Positions 1 through 13,140 of a stretch of 64,000 nt of DNA are shown here, in pieces. The stretch is from Streptomyces sp. CB00316. Lineage in GTDB: Bacteria; Actinomycetota; Actinomycetes; Streptomycetales; Streptomycetaceae. A program made the position numbers and the translations under genes. The number at the start of each line of letters is the position of its first letter. Position 1 is the first letter of the stretch. The stretch is from positions 620,001-684,000 of the forward strand of contig NZ_LIXI01000002.1 of assembly GCF_001905595.1 (NCBI RefSeq). Reading direction: 5' to 3'. Below the pieces are notes generated by a model. That model was not told where the DNA came from. It did not search any database and saw only the letters and a program-made list of their open reading frames with translations.

Positions 1-156
1 CGCCCCCTGGTCGAAGGTGCCTGCCACTGTGGCGGTACCGGCTGGTCCGAGGTCTGCTTCGACCCGTACGACCCGACTGCGATCGCATCCCAGAGCTGCC
101 CTGGGCACAACCCCACCGGTCACCTCCCCGGCCCGAGCGTGTCGGTGGTCGCGTGA
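1..156 (+). CDS. 3' end of an unknown small AICE protein with Cys-rich motif
   Basis: An open frame runs from the window edge to a TGA at 154-156, so the start is missing. The visible 51 residues include CHCGGTG and two further cysteines, which suggests a small zinc-ribbon-like fold, but I do not recognise the family. The stop overlaps the GTG of the next gene, as do the following genes of the integrated element, so it is probably co-translated with the replication genes. No function is proposed. Confidence 0.5.
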   Translation, partial: RPLVEGACHCGGTGWSEVCFDPYDPTAIASQSCPGHNPTGHLPGPSVSVVA

Positions 157-365
157 CCTTCTTCGACGAACGCCATGACGCGGCCGAGCTGGCCGATGAG
201 AAGCGGGCCGAGCAGATCGGGATGTACCTCGACGCTCACGACGTCCGCCCCTACACCCGGTTCTTCACCGTGGTCGATGACGCGCACTACGCCGAGGAAG
301 ACGCCAAGGTGCGCGGCCTCTACCCGCCGATCGGGCACGGCTACCCGAGGGAGGACGACCAGTGA
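153..365 (+). CDS. Small unknown protein of the integrated element
   Basis: A 70-residue acidic protein starts at GTG 153, four bases inside the end of the preceding gene. Its TGA (363-365) overlaps the GTG (362) of the replication initiator. This stop/start overlap on both sides is the best evidence that it is real. It has no obvious membrane segment or signal peptide. Small genes immediately upstream of repSA are common in pSAM2-type elements, but this one is not assignable by eye. Confidence 0.6.
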   Translation: MTFFDERHDAAELADEKRAEQIGMYLDAHDVRPYTRFFTVVDDAHYAEEDAKVRGLYPPIGHGYPREDDQ

Positions 366-1795
366 CCTCCTTCCCCGTAGAGCCCTCGGCCGTGGCCGGT
401 ACCGCCGCCATCGTCGGCACCGACCCGCTGACGCTGGCCGACCTCTTACGTGTCGCCAACGCCCCCGGCTTCGACCGGTGGCAGGAGCAGGTACGCCGTA
501 CCGGTGGCTGCTCGGACCCGATCCACCTGGAAGGCATGACCACCACCCGCGACGCCAAGTCCGGGCAGGTGCTCTACTCCTACAGCACCCAGGGCGAACC
601 CGGCGGACGCCTCCGCGTCGCCTGCGGGAACCGGCGGGCCTCCCGCTGCCCCTCCTGCGCCTGGACCTACGCCGGAGACACCTTCCACCTCATCCGCGCC
701 GGACTCACCGGCGACGTTGCCAAGGGGACCCCGGTCACGGTGCGCACGCACCCCAAGGTCTTCGCAACCCTCACCGCCCCCAGCTTCGGCCCGGTCCACA
801 ACCGGCCCACCAAGGGTGTCTGCCGGTGCGGCACCGACCACCCCGAAGACTCCCCGCTCCTCGGCACCGCCCTGAACCCGGCCACGTACGACTACGCGGG
901 CGCGGTGCTGTGGAACAACCACGCCGGGGACCTCTGGCGCAGGTTCACCATCTACCTCCGCCGGGAGATCGCCGCCCGCGCCGGCCTTTCCCAGAAAGCC
1001 GCCTCCGAGGCGTGCCGGGTCTCCTTCGGGAAGGTCGCAGAGTTCCAGAAGCGCGGCGCGGTCCACTTCCACGCCATCGTCCGCCTCGACGGCCCAGACG
1101 GACCCGAGACCGTGCCCCCGGGCTGGGCTAGCGTCGCTCTACTCACGGACGCGATCCAGGCGGCCGCCGCCCGCGCCACGGTCCCGCTCCCACCCTCCGG
1201 CGACCACCCCGCCCGAACGCTGGCATGGGGCACGCAGGTGGACGTCCGGCCCATCGGCGCCGGGAGCGCAAACGAGGATCTGTCGGAAGAGGCGGTGGCC
1301 GCGTACGTGGCGAAGTACGCCACCAAAGCCGCCGAGACCACCGGCACCGTCGACCGCCGCATCGGGGAGCTGGGCGAGCTGGACAAGCTCCCCGACCTGC
1401 CCGACCACGCCCGTCACCTGATCGAGGCGTGCTACGACCTGGACGACGCCTACCCGGACCGGATGCTGTGGCGCTGGGCCCACATGCTCGGCTTCCGAGG
1501 CCACTTCTCCACCAAGTCCCGCGCCTACTCCACCACCCTCGGCGCACTGCGCCAGGTGAGGGCCGACTACCGGGCCCGCCAGGAGCGCCGCGAACGCGGC
1601 CTGCCCGACCCGGACGACGCCCCGGAGGGCTCCACACTGACCCTCGCCCACTGGACCTACGCCGGACACGGCCACACCCCCGGCGAATCCTGGCTCGCCG
1701 CCACCATCGCCCGCGACATCCAGACCGGCCGCACCACCGCCCGCGAAGTACGCGCCGAACTCGAAGACCTAGATGGAGGTGACTGGGATGTCTGA
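362..1795 (+). CDS. repSA: RepSA-type replication initiator of an AICE
   Basis: A 477-residue protein resembling the RepSA rolling-circle initiators that let pSAM2-type AICEs replicate after excision. A Cys cluster lies at residues 88-99 (C88, C96, C99, context CGNRRASRCPSC). An HUH-like motif HFHAIV has H235 and H237. A YVAKY motif (Y315, Y319) fits the catalytic tyrosine region. The start is GTG 362, coupled to the gene before. The stop overlaps the ATG of the excisionase. Residue 29 is encoded by TTA (446-448), a rare codon in Streptomyces that needs the bldA tRNA. The gene order repSA-xis-int and the tRNA at the end support the AICE call. Replicative activity is inferred from the family. 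Confidence 0.85.
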   Translation: MTSFPVEPSAVAGTAAIVGTDPLTLADLLRVANAPGFDRWQEQVRRTGGCSDPIHLEGMTTTRDAKSGQVLYSYSTQGEPGGRLRVACGNRRASRCPSCAWTYAGDTFHLIRAGLTGDVAKGTPVTVRTHPKVFATLTAPSFGPVHNRPTKGVCRCGTDHPEDSPLLGTALNPATYDYAGAVLWNNHAGDLWRRFTIYLRREIAARAGLSQKAASEACRVSFGKVAEFQKRGAVHFHAIVRLDGPDGPETVPPGWASVALLTDAIQAAAARATVPLPPSGDHPARTLAWGTQVDVRPIGAGSANEDLSEEAVAAYVAKYATKAAETTGTVDRRIGELGELDKLPDLPDHARHLIEACYDLDDAYPDRMLWRWAHMLGFRGHFSTKSRAYSTTLGALRQVRADYRARQERRERGLPDPDDAPEGSTLTLAHWTYAGHGHTPGESWLAATIARDIQTGRTTAREVRAELEDLDGGDWDV

Positions 1796-1967
1796 GGAGC
1801 TGCTGACGGTGCCTGAGGTGATGGCCCGGCTCAAGGTCGGCCGGACCACCGTCTACGACCTGATCCGTACGCGTCGCCTGCCCTCGCTGACGATTGGCTC
1901 CAGCCGTCGTATCCCGGCTGACGGTCTGCGGGCGTTCCTCGCGTCCCGTCTTGAGGAGGCTGCCTGA
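1788..1967 (+). CDS. xis: Excisionase (Xis), MerR/excisionase-type HTH
   Basis: A 59-residue winged-HTH protein typical of AICE excisionases (TVPEVMARLKVGRTTVYDLI, then R-LPS-IGSSRRIP). It binds the attachment arms and directs integrase towards excision. I chose ATG 1788 because GGAGGTGA at 1775-1782 is a strong ribosome-binding site; a longer reading from 1773 would place the start inside that site. The start overlaps the end of repSA, and the TGA overlaps the ATG of the integrase (TGATG), so rep, xis and int are probably one coupled transcript. Confidence 0.87.
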   Translation: MSEELLTVPEVMARLKVGRTTVYDLIRTRRLPSLTIGSSRRIPADGLRAFLASRLEEAA

Positions 1968-3124
1968 TGGCGAAGCGTCGTCCCAATGGCGGGGGCACCG
2001 TCACCAGGCGGAAGGACGGGCGCTATCAGGGTGCCGCGTACGTGACCAACACGGACGGGCATCGGGTGCGGAAGTTCGTCTACGGCTCGACGTACGACGA
2101 GGCGGCGGAGAAGCTGGGCAAGCTCCAGGAGCAGGAGCGCAACGGGGTGCCGGTGCCGTCGCGGACCTGGTCGCTCGGTGAGTGGCTGGCCTACTGGCTT
2201 GAGCACATCGTGAAGCCGAACCGGGAGCACAACACGTACGTGAAGTACGAGTCCAAGGTGCGGCTGTACCTGGTCCCCCATCTGGGCAAGAAGCCGTTGG
2301 TTCGGCTGACCCCGGCTCAGCTCCGCTCGTTCATGGCCGAGCTGAAGCGCACGGAGGTTCCGCCGGCCGCCCGCTTCGAGGTGCTGCGAGTCCTCCGGAA
2401 CGCGTTGAACCGGGCCGTGCGCGAGGAGCTGCTGACCCGGAACGTGGCCGAACTGGTGGACATGCCGAAGGTGACGAAGAAGGAAGCGAAGCCGTGGAAC
2501 GCGCGGGAGGCCATCACGTTCCTGCGGTCCGCTCGGGCCCACCGGCTGTACGCGGCCTGCGTCCTGGTGCTCGTTCTCGGCCTGCGCCGGAGTGAGGTGC
2601 TGGGGCTGCGCTGGCAGGACATTGACTTCGATCAGCGTCAGTTCACGCCGCTCAAGCAGGTGCAGCGGGTGAAGGGTGTCGGCCTGGTTCTTAAAGACCT
2701 CAAGACTGAGTCCTCGCACGCCGTGCTTCCGCTGCCGGAGTTCTGCGCCCGCGCCCTGGAGGAGCGTCGGGAGCTCCAAGACCTCGAACGGCGGATCGTG
2801 GGCGATGGCTGGAGCCAGGAGCCGGGGCAGGACCTGATCTTCTCGTCGGAGCGTGGCGGGCTGATCGACCCCGTGGGCTTCTCCCGGAGCTTCAACGCGC
2901 TCGTGAAGCGGGCCGGGGTCCGCCGGATCACAGTGCGGCTCGCTCGGCACACCTGCGGCACCCTGCTGGCGTTCCTGAAGGTGCACCCCAAGGTCGCCCA
3001 GGCGATCCTCCGGCACAGCCAGATCAGCATGACCATGGACGTCTACACCCACGTGGTGGGCGACGGTGAGCGGGAGGCCGTGACGATGCTCGCGGAACTC
3101 CTGGAAGATCCACTGATCGGCTGA
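1967..3124 (+). CDS. int: Tyrosine site-specific integrase of the AICE
   Basis: A 385-residue phage-type tyrosine recombinase. The N-terminal arm- and core-binding region (about 1-160) carries a SAM-like domain. The catalytic region has box I Arg207 (GLRRSE), a late LRHS histidine (H350) and the nucleophile Tyr360 (MDVYTHV). The box II HxxR motif here reads R324-L-A-R327-H, so the usual first histidine is replaced by arginine. The gene ends about 55 bp from the 3' end of tRNA-Ile, the standard position of integrase beside its attachment site. It is translationally coupled to xis. Whether it is still active cannot be judged from sequence alone. Confidence 0.92.
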   Translation: MAKRRPNGGGTVTRRKDGRYQGAAYVTNTDGHRVRKFVYGSTYDEAAEKLGKLQEQERNGVPVPSRTWSLGEWLAYWLEHIVKPNREHNTYVKYESKVRLYLVPHLGKKPLVRLTPAQLRSFMAELKRTEVPPAARFEVLRVLRNALNRAVREELLTRNVAELVDMPKVTKKEAKPWNAREAITFLRSARAHRLYAACVLVLVLGLRRSEVLGLRWQDIDFDQRQFTPLKQVQRVKGVGLVLKDLKTESSHAVLPLPEFCARALEERRELQDLERRIVGDGWSQEPGQDLIFSSERGGLIDPVGFSRSFNALVKRAGVRRITVRLARHTCGTLLAFLKVHPKVAQAILRHSQISMTMDVYTHVVGDGEREAVTMLAELLEDPLIG

Positions 3125-3142
3125 TGTCAGCCGTAGATGTCA

Positions 3143-3174
3143 AAGGCCCCCCACCGTTCCCGGTGAGGGGCCTT
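3143..3174 (+). terminator. Hairpin terminator after int
   Basis: The arms aaggccccccaccg and cggtgaggggcctt pair with one mismatch around a TTCC loop, 18 bp after the integrase stop. It separates the element from the chromosomal tRNA gene and could act in both directions. Confidence 0.8.
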
Positions 3175-3179
3175 CGTGC

Positions 3180-3225
3180 TGGTGGGGCTAACAGGATTTG
3201 AACCTGTGGCCTCATCCTTATCAGG
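3180..3225. other. Probable AICE attachment site at the tRNA-Ile 3' end
   Basis: The integrase gene points at the 3' half of tRNA-Ile. AICEs of this type recombine at a tRNA 3' end and restore it with an identical segment. The core must lie within the tRNA 3' half (anticodon loop to CCA); its exact limits need the second copy, which is left of the window. Confidence 0.5.
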
Positions 3226-3256
3226 GATGCGCTCTAACCAACTGAGCTATAGCCCC
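3183..3256 (-). tRNA. tRNA-Ile(GAT)
   Basis: Reading leftward, the gene starts GGGGCTATAGCTCAG at 3256 and ends with TAGCCCC plus discriminator A at 3183. An encoded CCA follows at 3180-3182. The anticodon GAT lies at 3220-3222 within CTGATAA. All arms of the cloverleaf can be formed. In related chromosomes this tRNA follows gyrA and DUF3566, often with tRNA-Ala next to it. No tRNA-Ala is in the window, presumably because the AICE separates them. Confidence 0.97.
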
Positions 3257-3328
3257 GCCGCGCTCTCGCGCTGACTTCTGAAGATTAGCGCACGTCGGGG
3301 CCAGTCCCAAAATCGATACCCGGGCGCG

Positions 3329-4039
3329 CTACTCGTCCTCGGCCAGCGTCAGCTCGACGCCGCCCACGAAGCCCGCCGACAGGTTGTAGATGAAGGCGCC
3401 CAGCGTCGCCAGCGCGGTGGCCAGCACCACGTCGATCACGGCGATGACCGACGTGAAGATGAGCACCCGCGGCAGCGAGAGGAACGACTGCAGATCGAAG
3501 CCGTTGCTCTCGTTCGAGCCGGTGGCCTCGCTGATCGTGCCGCCCACGGTGGAGAAGACGCCCATGGCGTCCATCACCATCCACAGGACCGCCGCCGCCA
3601 CCACCGTGCAGATGCCCAGGGCGATCGACAGCAGGAAGCTGACCTTCATCACCGACCACGGGTCGGCCTTGGCCACCCTCAGTCGGGCCTTGCGGGTACG
3701 CGGAGTGGTCCGCGCCCCCGTACGCGGCTTACGCGTCGCCTGGGCGCCGCCCACGCCCTGCGCGCCGCCCAGCGTGCCCCCGTCCTGCCCGGGGCGCTGC
3801 TGGCCGCCCTGGGTGCCACCCGTCGGCGACGGGTACGCCTGAGGCGGGTGGTACGGCCCCGACGGCCCCGGTGCGGGCTCACGCTCGCCGGGCAGCGGCC
3901 CGGTCGCGTAACCCTCGTACTGGGGCTGAGGCCCTCGTGTGTCCGTCACAGTGCCCCCTTGGGAGTCCGTGGCAGGGCCACGGGCACCGTTCGCTCCTGC
4001 TCCGGAAGCGGCCGAACCGGCGCCCGTGGCTCCACTCAC
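3329..4039 (-). CDS. DUF3566 membrane protein downstream of gyrA
   Basis: A 236-residue protein. Residues 1 to about 120 are Gly/Pro/Gln-rich and disordered, followed by the DUF3566 domain (KADPWSVMKVSFLLSIALGI) with two predicted membrane helices, one near VSFLLSIALGICTVVAAAVL and one near LIFTSVIAVIDVVLATAL. It starts at GTG 4039, three bases after the gyrA stop, so it is co-transcribed with the gyrase genes. The family is conserved beside gyrA in actinobacteria. Its role is not established, although a mycobacterial relative is linked to cell-envelope proteins. Confidence 0.85.
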   Translation of the reverse strand: MSGATGAGSAASGAGANGARGPATDSQGGTVTDTRGPQPQYEGYATGPLPGEREPAPGPSGPYHPPQAYPSPTGGTQGGQQRPGQDGGTLGGAQGVGGAQATRKPRTGARTTPRTRKARLRVAKADPWSVMKVSFLLSIALGICTVVAAAVLWMVMDAMGVFSTVGGTISEATGSNESNGFDLQSFLSLPRVLIFTSVIAVIDVVLATALATLGAFIYNLSAGFVGGVELTLAEDE

Positions 4040-4042
4040 GCT

Positions 4043-6682
<2,640 letters not shown>

Positions 6683-6729
6683 TGCTGGTCAAAGTCCTTT
6701 CGAGCTGCGGCGTCGCTGGTACGGCCGAC

Positions 6730-9219
<2,490 letters not shown>

Positions 9220-9795
9220 TCATCCGTAGGTGTCCCCGGGCCCCTTGCTGCCAGGCGCCCGCAGCGGCCCGAACCGGCGCTCCGGGCCCCCCGGACCGAG
9301 CACCTTGATCATCCGTACGGTGCCCTGCCCCAGATCCGCGTTGAGCCGAGCCACCAGCTGCGGGGCCAGCAGCCGCAGCTGGGTCGCCCACGCCGTGGAG
9401 TCGCAGCTCACAGTGAGCACCCGCGCGGCCGGGTCCTCGTCGTAGCGCAGCGGGACGCAGTGGTTGGCCAGATCGTCGCCCACGATCTGCGGCCACCGCC
9501 CCATCACACCGCCCACCGCCGCCGGGGTCTCCCAGCCGCGTTCGGTGATCAGCCGGTTGATCGCGGAGCCCAGCGGCTGCGGATCGCGGCCGTCCGAGCG
9601 GGCCCCGGAGCGCAGCCCGCCGCCCCGCCTCGCCTGCTTCTTCTGCTGGGCCGCCGCACCCCGCGCCCTGGCCTGCTCCTTCGCCGCCCGCAGCGCGACC
9701 CGGGCCAGGTCGACCCCGGACACCTCGGGCGGCGCCGGGCTCGCTACCGGCTCAGGCTGCCCGGGGCTCCCCGGCTTTCCGTCCCGGCCGGTCAT
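9220..9795 (-). CDS. DUF721/DciA-like protein
   Basis: A 191-residue basic protein with the DUF721 domain ([12 protein letters not shown], then [14 protein letters not shown]) in its C-terminal half. The first 70 residues are charged and disordered. The family includes DciA, the helicase loader/operator used by bacteria that lack DnaC, so a role with the DnaB helicase encoded at 49-51 kb is plausible (inference from the family). The ATG at 9795 overlaps the recF stop by four bases, giving coupled translation in an origin-proximal operon. Confidence 0.85.
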   Translation of the reverse strand: MTGRDGKPGSPGQPEPVASPAPPEVSGVDLARVALRAAKEQARARGAAAQQKKQARRGGGLRSGARSDGRDPQPLGSAINRLITERGWETPAAVGGVMGRWPQIVGDDLANHCVPLRYDEDPAARVLTVSCDSTAWATQLRLLAPQLVARLNADLGQGTVRMIKVLGPGGPERRFGPLRAPGSKGPGDTYG

Positions 9796-10922
9796 ACCCG
9801 CTCCACCTCGCCCGCCGACACCGCGTACCGCGCCCCCGCCAGCACGCCCGGCACGTCCTCCGCCACCGCGGCGGTCACCAGCACCTGCTCGCCCGGTGCC
9901 ACCAGCTCAGCCAGCCGCTCCCGGCGGCGGGCGTCCAGCTCGGCGAAGACGTCGTCCAGGACCAGCACCGGCTCGTTGCCCTCGGCACGCAGCAGCTCGT
10001 AACTGGCCAGCCGCAGCGCCAGCGCGTAGCTCCAGGACTCCCCGTGGCTCGCGTACCCCTTCGCGGGCATGGACCGCAGGCCGAGCACCAGGTCGTCCCG
10101 GTGCGGGCCCACCAGCGTCACCCCGCGCTCGATCTCCTGCTTACGGACCCCGACGAGCGCCGCGGTCAGCCGCTCGTACAGCTCGTCTCGGGTGCTCGCC
10201 GGGTCGATGTCCTCGCCCACCGAGCTGCGGTACTCCAGGGTCACGAGGCCACCGCCCGGCGCCACGTCCCCGTACGCCTTGTCGGCCAGCGGCTGGAGCG
10301 TGGCGATCAGGTCCAGACGCTGCGCGAGCAGCTCGGCGCCGACCCGTCCCAGGTGCTGGTCCCAGACGTCGAGGGTGGACAGGTCCATGGACCGGCCGCC
10401 GTGGCGACGGGCCATCGCGGCGGACTTCAGCAGGGTGTTGCGCTGCTTGAGGACCCGCTCGTAGTCGGAGCGGACCCCGGCCATGCGGGGCGAGCGCGCG
10501 GTGATCAGCTCGTCCAGGAACCGCCGCCGCTCCCCGGGGTCGCCCTTGACCAGGGCCAGGTCCTCCGGCGCGAACAGCACCGTCCGTACGATCCCGAGCA
10601 CGTCACGCGGTCTGACCTGCGAGGACCTGTTGATACGGGCCCGGTTGGCGCGGCCGGGGTTGAGCTCCAGCTCGACCAGCTGCGAGCGCTCGCCCTGGGT
10701 CACCGCCGCACGGATCACGGCCCGCTCGGCGCCCATCCGCACGAGGGGAGCGTCCGAGGAGACCCGGTGGCTGCCGAGGGTGGCGAGATAGCCGACGGCC
10801 TCGACGATATTGGTCTTGCCCTGCCCGTTGGGCCCCACGAACGCGGTGACGCCCGGGTCGAGAGGGACCTCGACCCGGGCGTACGAGCGGAAGTCGGCCA
10901 GCGAGAGATGGGTGACGTGCAT
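9792..10922 (-). CDS. recF: DNA replication and repair protein RecF
   Basis: A 376-residue SMC-like ATPase that helps load RecA at gaps during replication-fork repair. The Walker A motif GPNGQGKTN has Lys36. The ABC-type signature and Walker B ([12 protein letters not shown]) lie in the last third. The length is normal. It lies between gnd and the DUF721 gene on the leftward strand, with its stop overlapping the next start. The recF-dnaN-dnaA neighbourhood is the ancestral origin arrangement. Confidence 0.97.
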   Translation of the reverse strand: MHVTHLSLADFRSYARVEVPLDPGVTAFVGPNGQGKTNIVEAVGYLATLGSHRVSSDAPLVRMGAERAVIRAAVTQGERSQLVELELNPGRANRARINRSSQVRPRDVLGIVRTVLFAPEDLALVKGDPGERRRFLDELITARSPRMAGVRSDYERVLKQRNTLLKSAAMARRHGGRSMDLSTLDVWDQHLGRVGAELLAQRLDLIATLQPLADKAYGDVAPGGGLVTLEYRSSVGEDIDPASTRDELYERLTAALVGVRKQEIERGVTLVGPHRDDLVLGLRSMPAKGYASHGESWSYALALRLASYELLRAEGNEPVLVLDDVFAELDARRRERLAELVAPGEQVLVTAAVAEDVPGVLAGARYAVSAGEVERV

Positions 10923-10988
10923 GGTGGCCGACCTCTCCCGACAGTGCTTCCAGGTTGTCGCGGCGCCGGCGTACGGCCGGCGCCGCGA

Positions 10989-11873
10989 TCAGTTCTCGTT
11001 CTTGGACTCGACCGCGTGGCCGCCGAACTGGTTGCGCAGCGCGGCGATCATCTTCATCTGCGGCGAGTCGTCCTGGCGCGAGGCGAACCGCGCGAACAGG
11101 GACGCCGTGATGGCGGGCAGCGGCACCGCGTTGTCGATCGCGGCCTCCACCGTCCAGCGGCCCTCGCCCGAGTCGGCGGCGAAGCCCCGGAGCTTGTCCA
11201 GGTGCTCGTCGTCGTCCAGGGCGTTGACCGCGAGGTCGAGCAGCCACGAGCGGATGACCGTGCCCTCCTGCCAGGAGCGGAAGACCTCGCGCACGTCGGT
11301 GACGGAGTCGACCTTCTCCAGGAGCTCCCAGCCCTCGGCGTAGGCCTGCATCATGGCGTACTCGATGCCGTTGTGGACCATCTTCGCGAAGTGGCCGGCG
11401 CCGACCTTGCCCGCGTGGACGGAGCCGAAGTCGCCCTCGGGCTTGAGCGCGTCGAAGATCGGCTGGACCTTCGCCACGTTCTCCGCGCTGCCGCCGTACA
11501 TCAGGGCGTAGCCGTTCTCCAGGCCCCAGACACCGCCGGAGACGCCGCAGTCGACGAACCCGATTTCCTTGAGACCCAGCTCGACGGCGTGCTTCTCGTC
11601 GTCGGTCCAGCGCGAGTTGCCGCCGTCGACGACGACGTCGCCGGGCGAGAGCAGCTCGGCCAGCTCGTCGATCGTGGACTGGGTCGCGGCACCGGCCGGG
11701 ACCATGACCCAGACGACCCGCGGACCCTTCAGCTTGCCCACAAGCTCTTCGAGACTGTGGACATCGGCGACATCCGGGTTGCGGTCGTAACCGATGACGG
11801 TGTGGCCTGCGCGGCGGATGCGCTCGCGCATGTTGCCGCCCATCTTGCCGAGGCCGACGAGACCGAGCTCCAT
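10989..11873 (-). CDS. gnd: 6-phosphogluconate dehydrogenase (decarboxylating), short form
   Basis: A 294-residue protein of the short, typically NAD-dependent GndA/YqeC type, which oxidises and decarboxylates 6-phosphogluconate to ribulose 5-phosphate. The N-terminal Rossmann motif GLVGLGKMGGNM starts at residue 4. Substrate and catalytic motifs DGGNSRW, CGVSGGVWG and GAGHFAKMVHNGIEY are intact. The short form lacks the long C-terminal domain of the usual 470-residue enzyme. It sits between dnaN and recF as in other Streptomyces origins, with no obvious functional tie to replication. Confidence 0.93.
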   Translation of the reverse strand: MELGLVGLGKMGGNMRERIRRAGHTVIGYDRNPDVADVHSLEELVGKLKGPRVVWVMVPAGAATQSTIDELAELLSPGDVVVDGGNSRWTDDEKHAVELGLKEIGFVDCGVSGGVWGLENGYALMYGGSAENVAKVQPIFDALKPEGDFGSVHAGKVGAGHFAKMVHNGIEYAMMQAYAEGWELLEKVDSVTDVREVFRSWQEGTVIRSWLLDLAVNALDDDEHLDKLRGFAADSGEGRWTVEAAIDNAVPLPAITASLFARFASRQDDSPQMKMIAALRNQFGGHAVESKNEN

Positions 11874-12009
11874 CAGAGATTCCTTAAGCGTCGTGGCGAT
11901 AGCGTCGGGGCGTTCTCCGCCCAGGACCGAGCCTACGCCCGGCCGGCGACAGCGCGGTGGGCCCGCTCCGCGCCGAACGGGCCCACCGGGAAAAGCTGGA
12001 TCAGCCGCG

Positions 12010-13140
12010 TCAGCCGGAGAGGCGCACCGGCATGATCAGGTACTTGTACGCGTCGTCCGCCTCGGCGTCCACGGCCGGGCGCCCGCTGAGCAGGGCGGGC
12101 TTGGTGGACGTGGTGAAGGAGAGCTGGGCGACCGGGGAGTCGATGGCGCTCAGACCGTCCAGCAGGAACGTCGGGTTGAAGGCGATCGAGATGTCGTCGC
12201 CCTCCAGTACCGCGTCGACGCGCTCCACAGCCTGTGCGTCGTCGCTGGAGCCGGCTTCCAGGATGAGCACGCCCTGCTCGAAGCTGAGCCGGACCGGGGT
12301 GTTGCGCTCGGCGACAAGGGCCACACGCTTGACGGCCTCGACGAAGGGGGCGGTCTCGATGACCGCGACCGAGTTGAACTCGGTGGGGAAGAGCGTGCGG
12401 TACTTCGGCAGGTCGCCTTCGAGCAGCCGCGTGGTCGTCGTGCGTCCCGCGCCCTCGAAACCGATCAGCCCCTCACCGGCACCGGAGCCGGAGAGCGCCA
12501 GGGTGACCGTGTCACCGCTGGTGAGCGCCTTGGCGGTGTCCAGGAGCGTCTTGGCGGGCACCAGGGCGACCGCGGAGGCCTCCGGGTCCTCCGGCTTCCA
12601 GAGGAACTCACGGACCGCGAAGCGGTAGCGGTCGGTGGAGGCGAGGGTGACGGTGTCGCCCTCGATCTCGATGCGCACACCGGTCAGCACGGGCAGCGTG
12701 TCGTCGCGGCCCGCGGCGATGGCGACCTGGGCGGCGGCCGATGCGAAGACCTCACCGGGGACGGTGCCCGTGGCGGTCGGCATCTGCGGCAGCGCCGGGT
12801 ACTCCTCCACAGGCAGTGTGTGGAGGGTGAAGCGCGAGGAGCCGCAGACAACCGTGGCCCGTACACCGTCTGTGGAGATCTCCACAGGGCGGTTGGGGAG
12901 GGCGCGGCAGATGTCGGCGAGCAGCCGGCCGGAGACGAGCACCGTGCCGTCCTCGTCGACCTCCGCGTCCACGGAGACCTTGGCCGAGACCTCGTAGTCG
13001 AAGCTGGAGAAGGAGAGGGCTCCGTCCTCGGCCTTCAGCAGAAGGCCCGCGAGAACGGGCGCCGGCGGACGGGCCGGGAGGCTGCGGGCCACCCAGGCCA
13101 CCGCCTCCGCGAGTACATCGCGCTCCACCCGGATCTTCAC
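12010..13140 (-). CDS. dnaN: DNA polymerase III sliding clamp (beta subunit)
   Basis: A 376-residue beta clamp with the usual three repeated domains, starting KIRVERDVLAEAVAWVARSL and ending YKYLIMPVRLSG (the conserved PMR-L). It holds Pol III on DNA. The start is GTG 13140 with AGGAGGC eight or so bases upstream; the longer reading to 13245 adds a non-conserved segment that runs into the origin. The 5' coding part contains palindromic DnaA-box-like words (12803-12827 and 12870-12887). It is transcribed away from oriC. Confidence 0.97.
   Translation of the reverse strand: MKIRVERDVLAEAVAWVARSLPARPPAPVLAGLLLKAEDGALSFSSFDYEVSAKVSVDAEVDEDGTVLVSGRLLADICRALPNRPVEISTDGVRATVVCGSSRFTLHTLPVEEYPALPQMPTATGTVPGEVFASAAAQVAIAAGRDDTLPVLTGVRIEIEGDTVTLASTDRYRFAVREFLWKPEDPEASAVALVPAKTLLDTAKALTSGDTVTLALSGSGAGEGLIGFEGAGRTTTTRLLEGDLPKYRTLFPTEFNSVAVIETAPFVEAVKRVALVAERNTPVRLSFEQGVLILEAGSSDDAQAVERVDAVLEGDDISIAFNPTFLLDGLSAIDSPVAQLSFTTSTKPALLSGRPAVDAEADDAYKYLIMPVRLSG

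Noticed and set aside
2690..2700. TTA in the integrase gene
   Set aside because: The TTA in GTTCTTAAAG is out of frame; the codons are GTT CTT AAA.
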